Part shown: positions 19,001-28,686 of the stretch, one piece after another
Position numbering within the stretch: the stretch's first letter is position 1
How the letters are laid out: every line of letters starts with the position of its first letter
Origin: Euglena gracilis
Taxonomy: Eukaryota; Euglenida; Euglenophyceae; Euglenales
Length of the DNA stretch: 64,000 bases
NCBI GenBank assembly: GCA_039621445.1
Contig: CP154954.1
Span: forward strand, 69,940,670 to 70,004,669
Direction of reading: 5' to 3'
The notes under the pieces: model-generated
The model's database searches: none
Seen by the model: only the letters and a program-made list of their open reading frames with translations
What the model was told of the DNA's origin: nothing
Position numbers and translations under genes: made by a program

Positions 19001-22000
19001 TTAGAATTTGTCCTCAAATTTCGGTGTTGTAAAAATACCACCTGCTTGTTCCATTTGGTTGCGGGCATCAGAGCGCGAGTTGTCCCGTTTTGGCTATTCT
19101 CAGCCAGTTGAAAAGCAGGCACAGCTAATTTGTCGCCAATACTTGTAGTCACCTATTTGCCATGTCAAGAAAGTTGGATAACTTTTTTTTTGGAGAAAGT
19201 TAATTGAATGATTGGCAAACATATATTATCTTCGCCCTCCTTTCAAGCACTCCACGGCCCCGGTCAGATGTGATGTTTGAATTAAATAATTTTTTTTTTA
19301 AAGAGAAGCATTGTTTTCGGCTAAACATGTTTGAACTTCTACAATAAAATGGCTGGCAATGCCAAAATGGCAAGAAAACGACATACCTCCTGAGACTGTG
19401 TTGTGGATGTAGTGAGGCAGGGTTGCGGATTATTTAAATGGAAAAAACCTGGATTTTCTTTAAGCAAATATTAGACATTGGGCAAGGTTACAGCAAACGG
19501 CCAAACGTTGCCTAAGAATTGGCCAAAAATGACCCAACGTACCCCGAAAATGGCCAAACGTAGCCAAAGCCTGTGTGAAGTTCTGTCCGCTTCAAACCGG
19601 TGTGCACTGGTCTGCGGGAGCCATCCAGCCAGCCATTGCCACGGTGGGGGCGGGGGCGGGTCTCCTGCCGGGTGGCGGACGCAGCGGGGCTCTGCCGCCG
19701 GGGGCCTCCCTCGTCGCTGTTGCCGTCCCCACCCCGTTCCTGCGGGAGACGTTTGTGCAGCACCGGGACCAGGGCGTTGCTTGGGCCGGAAGAGGCCCAG
19801 CCCAGGTGGGGGGGAGGCCCTGGGCGGTATGCTTCCCAAAATGGACCCAATTGGCGAAAATGGGTTGAAAATGGGCTGTCCAGCTAAATTTTTTCGTCTA
19901 AAAATCATTTTTTTGTGAATATGATTTGCTAAGTCTTCAGGCGTTTTTTTATGTCTGCATACCCCCTGCTTGTATGTAATTCCAGCTGTGGGATCCGTAA
20001 GAGAGTTTCTGGTCAAAGCTGATTTCTTTGAGGAGCTCCCAAGACAAAACTAATTTGACAAAGCTTATCCGAAACAAGTCAGAATATTTCATGTCAGCTT
20101 GGGGATCACCCATCAGCCATTTCCAGCCAGCCCAAATTTTTCACTCTCTGAGCTGGACCCCTGCAAGGGCCCTCCAGCGACCCTGACCGAGATGTGCTGC
20201 CCACAAAGGTCCCCATCGTGCTTCTCTCGAAGGCATGCTTTGAATATTTGTTTGAGCCCAATTTGGAGTAAAATCTGCATCAGTGAATTATAACGGAACA
20301 GAACAGCGCCCAAACGAAAGCCGGTGCACCCCAAAAATAGCGGAATGATATTTTCTGAACTATGTATATATATATATATTATATATGTAAATATGTATAT
20401 ACGTGTATATATGCGTGTATATATACGTATACGTATGTGTGCATATATGGCTACGCTAATTTATTGGACCCTCCCCCCCCCGGGGGGGTCCCAGTAGTTG
20501 TACCTACCGGGGACTTCGGCCGCCCAGTTGAAACTACTTGGACCCCCATTTTTCCAAGGGAAAGTCACGGCCCGAGGGAAATTTTTTTGTGAGCGGGGTA
20601 GGTTCAGGGTTAATTTCAGGAACACGGTTCGGGTTAGGGTTAAGATTAGGGTTAGGAACTTGGGTTGGGGGCTCGGGGTAATTAGGCATTTTGGCCCCAT
20701 TCAGGCTGAATTCTGGCCGAATTTTGGACCTTGTTTCAAGCCCCAGTCATGGTTTGATTTCGACCAGACGTTTTCCCAAATTGTAACCCTAACCCTACTC
20801 CTTGATCCTGACCCCAATACTCCTCCAAAAATTTACGGAAATATTGCAAATTGTGGCGGAAAGTTGAAAAATTGGAGCTGGTGAAAGAAGTGGGACCCCC
20901 ACCCCCAGGTTAAACTACTGGGACCCCCTGGGTCCCCTGGGGGGGGGGGGCAGTAAATTAGCCTTGCCATATTATATACATCTACATGTGTGTATACACA
21001 CATATATATGTATATGCATATATACATATATGTGTGTATATGTATATATATGCACATATACGTGTATATATACATATATACATACATATACATATATACA
21101 CATGTATATACATACATATACATATATACATATATAACATATGTAATTATATTATATATGGGGGGGCATGAATGCATCATGAAGACAAGCATAGGTGACA
21201 TAAGCAGGGTTGCAATGGGCTCCGCACGAGGCGCCTCTGGGGCATTGTAGCATCCACGTGGGCTTCCTTTTACATGCAACTGTTTGCAGGGACATGCAGC
21301 ATGGCGGGGTGCCAATTACTGGAACTATTTTTGCCCTCCCCCCCCCCCCCCCAGGCTATTTGGGCACTAGTTTTTCTACTAGCAGTGACACTGAAACTGG
21401 TAGTTTCAGTGCCGTAAAGGACTTTTACCTGAAAAGGGGGGTACCAGGTCATTGGAACCATCTTTTTTGTCTGCGCACTTGCCTCTGGCCAGGCTGTTTG
21501 TTGTGTTTACGGCAACCCGGGCTTACCCATACATTCCCTTCCCTTTTCACTGCGGTCTTCCACCACAGGGCATCGAGAACAACACCTTGATGACCCCGTT
21601 CGAGGTGCTGCGCGAGGAGCTTCCAGGTGCGCAAAGCTGGGGCAGAGGGTTCAGAGGGGGGGGGCAGGGGCAGGGGGCAGAGGAAGGCAATTGTGTGGTG
21701 TGGAAGATGCGCAGATGTGTTTGACGACGCGCATTTTTTGTGTCACATTTTTTTTTGCATTATTTGGCACCCTCTTTTCCGTATGACGTATGATGGCGCA
21801 TTTTGAAGTGTCCAGAATGCACACTGAAGAATACGGATGGCACCGCCGACCTTTGGGGAAGCCTGGGTGGATGGTGGACGATGCTGGATTTTTGGAAGCC
21901 AAACGTGGAGTTCGGAAATCAGGCTGATGCCGGGCGATGCAGACATTTTTGATAATGTTTAATATTTTCAGCCATCTTACAGGGGGGGAAAAATTGGCTG

Positions 22001-25000
22001 CCGAAAATGTGGCATGGGAAAAATTGGCAGAACAAAATCCAGCCAAATATCTCTGTGCCGTTTTGGCCGAGACTGCCAGATTTTTCCACATCGTTTTCGA
22101 AAAATTTTTGAACGTTCTCCCTGTTCTCAATGGAGTTTGTTCCAGTCTTCCGGTCTTCCGGTCTTTGATTTTATTTGCACAAAAATGTTTTTGAAACACT
22201 TATTTCGAGATGAGCGGGCCATTTATCACTTGCCGATGAGTTCGAGATTTGGGTTTGAATCGTGCGGTGAGGCTTTCAATGAGTGTTGTCATATGAGATT
22301 TGAATTCCTTTGTGTTTTTTCCCCCACACAGTCTGCCCAATTTTTCCAAACGTCCTTCACAAAAAATCCTGCCAATTTTCTCCGGGCCGTTTTGGCCAAG
22401 ACCGTCAAATTTTTCCATCCCCAATTTTCTCGCCTCCAATTTTTTTGACACCACTTCCTCCCTGTAGCAACTTTTTGTCCAGATTGTGAATGAGGGGGGG
22501 GGGCAATTAGAGGGGGGTCGCTGAGCTCAGAGTAAGAGCGAAGTTTACCACCAGGGAAAAGGGGGGTGGAACCCCCCCCCCTGGGTAGACCGTGAAAACC
22601 GCAGATTATCACCATGACCCCGGCCCAGTTCGCGGAATTTTTCTTCGGTTGCGAGCGGCTGGATTTCTAGTTTCTGAATCACCTGAGTTTGACCCCCCAA
22701 CTCCCCGCCAGGCCCGAGTTATTCACGCGCGAAGGGGTCCAAACTGCGCCGGATCGGCCCGCCCCCCTGGTTTGGCCCCCCCCTTCCGCTTTGGACTCGC
22801 ATTTCGGGCCCAAAAATCGATATTTTCAAAATATTTCGAAAATGATGCAAAAGACCTAATTTGAAGCCCTTGGAATGCCCCATCTACCGGTATTTTGATT
22901 TCCCCGCAACGCCCTGCCTAGCCCAAGAATCAACCGTTTTTCGGCAACTTGGGACATTTTGTCCACTTTTTCCACTGTCAGACTTGGCCGTTTTCGGACA
23001 AAAAAGTCGAAAAAAAATCCAAAAAAAAATCGAAAAAATTTTATTGGCCCAAAATCATGTTTTTTTTTGGCCTTTTTCCCGGACCCGGAAAAAAGCGTTT
23101 TCGAGCCGAAAACGAGCGTTTTTCGACCCCCGCCCCCCGTTTTGGGCCGAAACCAATGGATTTTGGGTCAATTTGGGGTCAAAGAAGTCAAAAAAATCGA
23201 ATTTTTTTTTGCTCGAAACCATGTTTTTAGGCCAGGCGGACCCGGAAAACCTGTTTTCGAGCCCAAAATGAGCGTTTTTCGACCCGCCAGCCCCCCATTT
23301 TGGGTCCGAAACCTTTAGACTTTGGGTGAAAAACGGGTCAAAGAAGTCGAAAAAAAATATAATAAAATGGGTATGGGGTGTATGGGGGGGGTCGCTCAGC
23401 TCTTATCCCTTTATGGGTAAGAGCGAAGCTTACCACTGGCGAAGCCCCCCCCTCGGCCCCCCCCCCACCCCCCCCCCCCCAGCCGGGGCCACTAGGAGAA
23501 CCGACGGATTATCACCATGATCCCGGCCCGGTTCCCGAAAAAAATTTTTTCAGTCGCGAGTGACTGGATTTCTAGTTTCCGAATCACCTTGGTTTGACCC
23601 CCAACTCCCCGCCAGGCCCGAGTTATTCACGCGCGAAGGGGTCCAAACTGGGTAGGATCGGCCCGCCCCCCTTTTTAAGCCCCCCTTTGGACTCTGCCAT
23701 TTCGTCCAAAATATGTCAATTTTCAAAATATGTCCAAAATGAAGCCAAATCAAAGGAAATGTCCGGAGACCTAATTTGAAGCCCTTGGAACGCCCCATCT
23801 ACCGGTATTTTGATTTCCCCGCAACTCCCCGCTAGCCCGAGATACGGCCGTTTTCGGCCCAGATGGCCGTTTTGTACACTTTTCCCACTGTCCGACTTCG
23901 GCCGTTTTCGGGGGGTAGGGGGGGGGTCAAAAATCAATGTTTTCAAAATTTCTCGAAAATGATGCCAATTCAAAGGAAATGTCTGGAGACCTAAATTGAA
24001 GCCCTTGGAACGCTCTATCTACTGGTATTTTGGTTTCCGCGCAGCTCACCGCCTTGCCCGAGATACGGCTGGTTTTCGGCCAATTTGGGCCATTTTGTAC
24101 ACTTTTTCCACTGCCCGACTTTTTTGGCCGTTTTCGGTGGCCGTTTTCGGTTTTTTTTTGACGTCTTTGACACACTTATTGTCCATTTTTTTTGCCATTT
24201 TTTTTACCATTTATCACCATTTTCTGGAATTTTCGGCAATTTTTGGCTTATTTTTGGGGGCCACTTTTACAGATATGGTGGCTGATGGTACAGATTTGGT
24301 GACTTTTTTTGCTAGTGATAGACATACAGCAGCCACTGAAGCAGATGCGGTTGCTGCTGCTGCAGGGATTCCCACATATTCGTGCCAGCAATAATCACGA
24401 ATAATCACAAACCAGCCCAAATTTGGGCATTTTCCAACATCACAAATAATTACGTCTGACCATGAACAACCAACCAACAATTATGAATGGTATTTTCTCC
24501 CACTTATGAATGTGTCCCTCTGAAAATGGTCATTTTATCAAGGAAAAAATTCCTCTTAGGGAAACATGGGCAAAAGACGGTAATTAAATTACTCTTCTCC
24601 TTGCCCTTTGCTTGTTGCAACCCTCTCTCTTATGCTCTCTCCTCTCCCTCTATCCATCATTCTGGTGAAAATCTGTGGAATTGGAGAACAGATGGCAAGC
24701 TGGCATCCTGCACAATATTGCTTGTGTGTAATTTGAAGTCAGTTAAATAATCTTTTAACTAATTTCAAACGGTGTTTTTTGTTGTTGTTTTTGCCTTTTT
24801 TCCGGATTTCTTGTCCATTTTGAATTTTTGCCAGCCCATTTTTTCCAGTATAATGTGAGATTGACCTGCCAATGAATCCAGGCTCTTTTTCCAAAAAAAA
24901 TTGCCAGGTGATAATAATTGCCAAGTTAGTGTTACAGGGTATTGCCAAGATGATGAAGACAATTTTCTGCAGATTTTTCTGGTTTGTGTTCTTGCGGTGA

Positions 25001-25212
25001 ACAATTTGTGCACACATGCCATGCCTTGTGCAGGCAAGTATGGCAAGTTCCTTTGCGCTGTTTCGGGCCCGTCTTTTGCGCAAGAGATTGCAAAAGGGCT
25101 GCCGACCAACGTGACATGTGCCAGCGAGAGTAAAAAGGTAAGCCATGTGTGGATGATCCATGTGTGTCTGTCTGTCAATCAATCTGTGTGTATTCTGTGT
25201 GCTTGTGTGGGC

Positions 25213-25247
<35 letters not shown>

Positions 25248-25253
25248 TGTGCC

Positions 25254-25311
<58 letters not shown>

Positions 25312-28300
25312 AGTGTGTGTGTGTGTGTGTGTGTGTGCGTGTGTGCGTGCATGCGTGTGTGCGTGCGTGTGTGCGTGCGTGCGTGCGTGCATTCGTGCGT
25401 GCGTGTACATATCTGTCTCTCTCAGAATTGGCATCGGAGATGAACCGGCAGACCATACATTGAGTAAAGATAGTCTTCACACCATCCAGTTGAGAATATC
25501 TTCTTTTCCTAAAATTTCCTGACCTTTTGTACGTGTTGATGCTGTGTCATCAAATGAGCCCATCAATTGTGGTTTTGCTAATGCCGAACGGAGCATATTT
25601 CTTGGCAGATGTATGTGCATGCACCAGACAAAAGGTACCCAGTTATGTCTGACCTCCGACCGGGGTAGGGGGTGGCGTTGGACATAAGTTTTTGACCAAA
25701 AACGTCTGAATGGGGGTCCGTCGTCAGACAAGGGTACATTTGCAAGACAAATCATGAAGAACCCACTGAAGAGATGTCTTCCGAGCGGGGCGGGGGTCAT
25801 TGGATATGGGGGGCATTGGACATAGGGGTGTATTTTTCCATAGGGTGTATTTTTCACCCTCAAGTTATTCATTGTGCAATTGGCTTTTTTTTGCCGAGGG
25901 CTCATTGGGCGCTTCTGCCCTCCCATTCTAACGGGGGGGGGGGGTGGAGGGAATTGGAGGCCGAAAAAATTGATTGGGAAAAAATTGGTGTACACAAATC
26001 CTGCCAAAATTTTCCGGCCCTTTTTTGAAAATGCTGCCAATTTTTTCTGGGCCGTTTCAAAGGTTTCCCATTGCATAATGCGAATTTTTGGTGCCTCGTC
26101 TCCTTTGCGTTCTCCCCAGCTCAATGGAACGTTTCACGTAAAAAAAAAACCTGCCAATTTTTTCCAGTCATCTTGCAAAAAAAATACTGCTAATTTTTTC
26201 CGGGCCTCAGGTTTGGCACCAAATTTTTCGGTTTCCAATTTTGTGGGTTCTACTTTTATCTAGCCCCAATCCCCCCGGTATTTTTACCACACCAAATCAG
26301 GCTTGTGCTTAAGGGTGTCCAGTATCCCGGGGGGGGGGGGGCTGGAAAGCTCCGGCCACCTCCACAAACACAGGGGCGGAGAACAGCGCCAGGTCAGAAG
26401 AGGGGATAAAAGACACCAAATGACAGCCACAGTGCACACAGGGGGGGGGGGGCTGGACTGCAGCTAGTCCAAATTTGGCTAGTGGGAATTCTAGTGACCA
26501 GCTAGCACCCCCGGGGGGGGGGGGGTCCTAGGAAAGAGGAGATACCTGGGCCGTGGACTAGAGTAGTTGCAGGCACAAGTAGGCCGGAAAAACTGCTGTG
26601 AAGGAGGCTCGGAAGGGCGTGTCCGCCAGCAAAAGAGGGGCTCTCGCGTCCCCTGCCTCCCCATAGCCTGAAGAGTCGAACCAGGTTGGGAGGTGCTGGA
26701 AACTGATGAACGCCATTTCTTGGGTCGTGGACTAGAGTAGCCGGCTGGGGGCGGTGAAGGAGACCCAGGGGGGGTGGACCCGGCAGCAAAGTAAGGTTCG
26801 CCTTTGCCCCCAGGAGGGGGGGTGCCTGACCGGGTTCCAAGTGGGTGTGCTCATGGGACAGGGCTGCCCCGGGAGGTGCCTCCGGGCCTGGAACAGACCT
26901 CCCAATTGAGTGGACCTGTCCACTGAGTTGGGAACCACACCTGCTGGGGCTGGAGTAACCGGTGCGTCGTCACGGTGAAGGAGACCCCCCCTAACTAAAG
27001 TGGGGTATGTGCCTGGCGGGCGCTTGGTGGCCGGCGTCGTAAACAAGGTAAGTCCCGCCAGGCTCCGGCCACCTCCACGTACACAGACAAAAGGGCCAGA
27101 GGCGAACAGCAGCGCCAGGCCATTAGAAGGGATAAAAGGCACCAAAAAAACAGCCACAGTGCACACAGGGGGTCCTAGCAGTGTGATTTTTTTTTATATT
27201 GTGCCAAAAAATTGAGACCCCCAAAATTGGCCAAAAATGGGCATTCTTCCCCATTTTTCGGTTTTTTTTTTGGAACAGAATCAGCCAAAAAAAAATGCAT
27301 TAGAAACCTCATTTCCACCTGCGACCAGCACTTGTTGTGCCGCCCAGGGGAGGGAGTGGACGGTCGACATCCCCCGATTGCAAGCTCCGATATTTTGTTC
27401 ATTGCCGCCGCAGGTGGGGGTCCGGGTGCAGCAGATGCTCAGTGACCGCATGTTCCGTGTGTACATCACAGATGACATAATGGGTTCGCCCCTTGTCGCT
27501 CCCAACATTTTTTGTTGAGTGCATATTTCTACCCCCTCTTTTGTCTTTTGTCTCTTTGTCTTTTTCCTCCATTGTGCCTTTTGTGCTTGAGATCACCCTG
27601 TTGGTTCTTGCCCCTTTTTTTTCAAAGGTCCACAAGTGCACACCACTTCGCTGTGATGATGCCCCTGTCTTCCCCCCCCAGGGGTGGAGTATGGCGGAGC
27701 TCTGAAGAATGTAATCGCCATCGCGGCGGGGGTGTGCGACGGCCTCGGTGTGCCGTTGTTTTTTGTTGAACGGATTCCAATGGGCCAGACCTTGAAACAG
27801 CGTACCAGTCAGATTTCTTTTTAATTTGGACTTTACCCTGGGGGGGGAGCTGGGTGGGTCCGGTGTCGGACACCTGAGGGAGGGGGGTCCCATGTCAGGC
27901 TGGGTGGGTGAGGGGGACTCCGGGGGGGGGTCTGAAACAGAAGCCTGATACTAGACTGCGAGGAACTTGCAAATGGACTCGGAAAAGGTGGGTGGCCAAG
28001 GTGCCCCCTTTCCCTAGGTCTGGTATTCTCATATCCAATGAGTCTTATTTTATCAAAATAGCCAATCTTTCGGTGTCTCCTGAACAATTGACTTGCACGG
28101 ATCCTTGCAACCCACCCTGATGGGGGGGGATGGTATCCAGAGACCAATTACCAAAAACTGTCAGTCACGCAAAACTTCACCAACCACACACCAAACAGCT
28201 AATCAGAAGCAAGCAGTTGAATGGTCAGATCATCTTTACGATCAAAATCCAAGAGGAAATTTGCCAATATTGGGTGGTAAATAAAGGAGCTCCCATACCT

Positions 28301-28686
28301 GGGGGGGGGGGGGCGGGGGGGGCGTGGGAAGTGCCTGCCTTCCCATTTTTTTATAAAAAAGGGGGAACCTGCTCCGCTTCGTGATCCCACCTTACCAGAG
28401 TTGCCCCCCCCAGTCTCCCCCAAGTCTGACTCAAGTCTCCCCCAAGTCTGACTCAAGTGTCCCCCAAGTCTGACTCATGTCTCCCCCAAGTCTGACTCAA
28501 GTCTCCACTGATCCAACCAACATGGAGACCAACCACAGGGGGGGGGGGGGCGTTCGCCACCACTCGGCGGCCTCCCAGGCATGGGCTGCAACGGCCGGGC
28601 GGCGCTCATCACGCGGGGCCTGGCGGAGATGTCCAAGCTGGCGGTGGCGAAGGGGGGCAAGCCCATCACGATGCTGAGCCTCGCGG
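12824..28686 (+). CDS. NAD(P)-dependent glycerol-3-phosphate dehydrogenase, GpsA type, 12 exons found
   Basis: The enzyme interconverts glycerol-3-phosphate and dihydroxyacetone phosphate with NAD(H), linking glycolysis to glycerolipid synthesis. Twelve exons join without frame breaks. From the second exon they give the Rossmann motif [15 protein letters not shown], then [79 protein letters not shown], the helix [13 protein letters not shown] with the family's catalytic lysine, and [13 protein letters not shown]. These are the family blocks in the correct order and spacing. About 242 residues of the enzyme are covered; the family is usually 330-360, so roughly 100 C-terminal residues (GDLxLTC, the SRN loop) are missing. 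Four of the internal introns are not GT-AG. An upstream exon adds a hydrophobic segment, suggesting membrane or plastid targeting. Confidence 0.93.
13080..13490. repeat. Modular G-run/C-run element, tandem copy 3
   Basis: Two halves (about 13,080-13,225 and 13,360-13,490) end with the same block, ACAGCCTGGTCGAAATGCTG then CTTCA..TGTCTTTGTTTAAC. Between them lies the core GCGCCGAAGGCGCCGGGAGC followed by CAAAAATGG.CTATTTTCAAA. It lies in the GT-AG intron between GPDH exons 1 and 2. Confidence 0.75.
13565..13800. repeat. Modular G-run/C-run element, copy 4
   Basis: Divergent copy with ATTTTCGATCCCCCTGGGGG, GGAGCCGAAGGCTCTGGG, ATGACCATTTCCGAGG and a terminal GGCTGGTAAGCAGAAGCCTGG. Same order of parts as copy 2. 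Confidence 0.6.
14150..14545. repeat. CTATTATTTGG / CTATTATTCGG repeat element
   Basis: Related motifs ATTATTTGGACCC, GGGCTATTATTTGGTGGG, CTATTATTCGGATTTTTG and TTTATTGTTTGGGGGG recur around a unique centre. The texture resembles 32,310-32,720. Confidence 0.5.
15000..15327. repeat. Modular element, GTGACTGACTGG subtype, upstream of GPDH exon 2
   Basis: CCCCGGGGGTGACTGACTGG at the left end, internal GCCGAAGGCCCCGGG, GTGGCCGTTTTTCTGAGTGG and a terminal GGGGGTCGGTAAAA. It matches 5,571-5,834 in the first gene, and in both places the element ends 40-60 bp before a 3' splice site. Confidence 0.65.
15386..15426 (+). CDS. GPDH exon 2: start of the NAD-binding Rossmann motif
   Basis: Acceptor CATCGCAG, then [13 protein letters not shown] and two bases of the next Gly codon. 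The glycine-rich loop is split by the following intron. A conventional donor at 15,434 (AAG|GTGTTG) is present, but its phase fits no downstream acceptor. Ending at 15,426 and resuming at 17,061 gives [12 protein letters not shown] exactly. Confidence 0.88.
15521..15646. repeat. GCCGACCGCA 10-bp tandem repeat, array 1
   Basis: Two runs (15,521-15,570 and 15,597-15,646) of GCCGACCGCA/GTG separated by CTGTCATAGGTGGGGT, inside nonconventional intron 1 of GPDH. Confidence 0.9.
15740..16220. repeat. Degenerate TTTTGGCCATTTTTGG repeat tract
   Basis: Loose repeats of TTTTGGCCA/TTTTGACCA over nearly 500 bp. Similar texture occurs at 24,160-24,250, 36,600-37,060 (complement) and 52,380-52,690. Lys/Trp/Pro-rich translations are artefacts. 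Confidence 0.7.
16320..16790. repeat. Fragment of the 54-64 kb satellite inside GPDH intron 1
   Basis: Contains the hairpin CGCTCAAAAACACTTTTTTT ... AAAAAAAGTGTTTTTGAGCG and the downstream segment ending GAGCGTTTTTCG-like. The same order is found at 54,490-54,960, 59,060-59,345, 61,660-61,980 and 63,880-64,000. Confidence 0.75.
16791..16860. repeat. GCCGACCGCA 10-bp tandem repeat, array 2
   Basis: Seven copies, followed by CTGTCATAGGTG as in array 1. Both arrays lie in the same intron, near its two ends. Confidence 0.9.
17061..17097 (+). CDS. GPDH exon 3
   Basis: Thirty-seven bases encoding the end of Gly plus [12 protein letters not shown], the helix after the glycine loop. Both flanking introns are nonconventional. 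The open frame continues another 11 codons to a stop, but only ending after TAC joins to KVRIWARN as the family requires. Confidence 0.85.
17098..17678 (+). other. GPDH nonconventional intron 2
   Basis: Bases +4..+6 are CAA and -8..-6 are TTG. The termini CAAGGCAG (17,101-17,108) and CTGCCTTG (17,666-17,673) are a perfect 8-bp inverted repeat. Removing it joins NGY to KVRIW in phase 0, the expected sequence. No target duplication is preserved. A GT-AG alternative (GTGTGA...CAAAG) gives NGYDQGMRIW and cannot be fully excluded. Confidence 0.7.
17679..17756 (+). CDS. GPDH exon 4
   Basis: Twenty-six codons, [17 protein letters not shown] then LNENTTYLK, the second beta strand and helix of the dinucleotide fold and the typical NEN..YL segment. 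It leaves by a conventional donor AAG|GTTCAG in phase 0. Confidence 0.92.
18726..18781 (+). CDS. GPDH exon 5
   Basis: Acceptor CTCTGCAG then [18 protein letters not shown] and two bases. The family pattern N..AT.D..EAV is clear. The open frame continues, but the join at 18,781 to 19,700 gives [14 protein letters not shown], matching the family; reading on gives an extra Arg/Ala/Cys insertion. Confidence 0.9.
18782..19699 (+). other. GPDH nonconventional intron 4
   Basis: CAG at +4..+6 (18,785-18,787) and CTG at -8..-6 (19,692-19,694), with CAGAGC/GCTCTG as inverted ends. Removal gives EAVAGASLV, as in the family. A GT-AG alternative (TT|GTCATT to GCAG|C at 19,684) stays in frame but adds about ten residues not expected in the family. 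Confidence 0.7.
19700..19766 (+). CDS. GPDH exon 6
   Basis: One base completing Ala, then [20 protein letters not shown] and HR. It contains the VP(T/S).(F/A)LR motif of the cofactor-binding domain. Bordered on both sides by nonconventional introns. Confidence 0.9.
19767..20190 (+). other. GPDH nonconventional intron 5
   Basis: CAG at +4..+6 and CTG at -8..-6. Flanking octamers ACCGGGAC and ACCGAGAT match at 6 of 8 positions, a slightly decayed direct repeat. The 5' end CAGGGCGTTGCTTGGG resembles that of intron 1, and the 3' end shares CAGCCCAAATTTTTCA and CTCTGAGCTG with intron 1. Removal gives [12 protein letters not shown]. Confidence 0.82.
20191..20232 (+). CDS. GPDH exon 7
   Basis: Fourteen codons [14 protein letters not shown]. 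The next residues in the family are GIE, supplied by exon 8. Its donor is AAG|GCATGC, so the following intron (20,233-21,568) is GC-AG. Confidence 0.9.
20362..20452. repeat. TATATG microsatellite, left flank of an inserted element
   Basis: TA/TATG/TACG alternation immediately left of the 20,455-20,962 element; an equivalent tract flanks the right side. Confidence 0.85.
20455..20962. mobile_element. ~0.5-kb element with ~55-bp imperfect terminal inverted repeats
   Basis: The left end reads GCTAATTTATTGGACCCTCC, then C/G runs and GGTCCCAGTAGTTGTACCTA. The reverse complement of the right end reads GCTAATTTACTGCCCCCCCC, then G-runs and GGTCCCAGTAGTTTAACCTG. It has no coding capacity. It sits between two TATATG microsatellites, suggesting insertion into one tract, within GC-AG intron 6 of GPDH. 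No clear target duplication was seen. Confidence 0.7.
20630..20800. repeat. Interstitial telomere-like repeats, inverted pair
   Basis: GGGTTAGGGTTAAGATTAGGGTTAGG at 20,630-20,656 (given here as its telomere-type units TTAGGG) and the complementary AACCCTAACCCTA at 20,783-20,797, about 130 bp apart and in opposite orientation, inside the 20,455-20,962 element. Confidence 0.6.
20966..21162. repeat. TATATG/TACATA microsatellite
   Basis: Right flank of the 0.5-kb element. Cys/Tyr/Ile-rich frames on both strands are artefacts. Confidence 0.9.
21569..21626 (+). CDS. GPDH exon 8
   Basis: Acceptor CCACCACAG then [19 protein letters not shown] and one base, donor G|GTGCGC in phase 1. KGIE..T is a hallmark of the family, with the lysine coming from exon 7. 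Confidence 0.95.
22480..24150. repeat. Satellite-family block inside GPDH intron 7
   Basis: Carries modules of the terminal array: GAGTAAGAGCGAAG..TTACCAC, CCCCGCCAGGCCCGAGTTATT, GAGCGTTTTTCGACCC, GGAGACCTAA.TTGAAGCCC and CGAGATACGGC. The same modules occur in reverse at 57,480-58,060. Non-coding. Confidence 0.8.
25034..25137 (+). CDS. GPDH exon 9
   Basis: Two bases completing Gly, then [20 protein letters not shown] and [14 protein letters not shown], donor AAG|GTAAGC. It contains the diagnostic SGPSFA.E...GLPT block. The preceding 3.4-kb intron holds satellite fragments. Confidence 0.97.
25213..25412. repeat. (GT)n (CT)n (GT/GC)n compound microsatellite
   Basis: Begins about 75 bp after the exon 9 donor: a GT run, a 50-bp CT run, then GTGTGC/GTGCGT repeats. 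Confidence 0.95.
26345..27175. repeat. Pair of ~110-bp direct repeats in GPDH intron 8
   Basis: CTCCGGCCACCTCCAC ... CAGCGCCAGG ... GGGATAAAAG.CACCAAA ... ACAGCCACAGTGCACACAGG occurs at 26,350-26,445 and 27,060-27,172. Between them CGTGGACTAGAGTAG occurs twice and GGTGAAGGAGACCC twice. This looks like a local duplication. Confidence 0.7.
27414..27483 (+). CDS. GPDH exon 10
   Basis: Acceptor GCCGCAG, then [23 protein letters not shown] and one base, donor G|GTTCGC. It matches the family's QQL.S...FRVY...D..G segment. Confidence 0.96.
27682..27747 (+). CDS. GPDH exon 11, with catalytic lysine
   Basis: [20 protein letters not shown] then GL and one base. The lysine of GALKNV is the conserved active-site lysine of the family. 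Acceptor after a C-run (CCCCCCCAG), donor CG|GTGTGC, phase 1 on both sides. Confidence 0.97.
28410..28507. repeat. CTCCCCCAAGTCTGACTCAAG minisatellite
   Basis: About four and a half copies of a 21-bp unit just upstream of exon 12, in intron 10. Confidence 0.85.
28579..28686 (+). CDS. GPDH exon 12 (last found)
   Basis: [20 protein letters not shown] then [17 protein letters not shown]. The family has [16 protein letters not shown] here; the first Asn position is Cys in this protein. It leaves in phase 1 at CGCGG|GTACCG. The next block, GLGDLxLTC, was not found downstream. Confidence 0.96.

Noticed and set aside
20630-20800. Chromosome end
   Set aside because: Telomere-like units are few, inverted relative to each other, and lie within an intron with coding exons on both sides.
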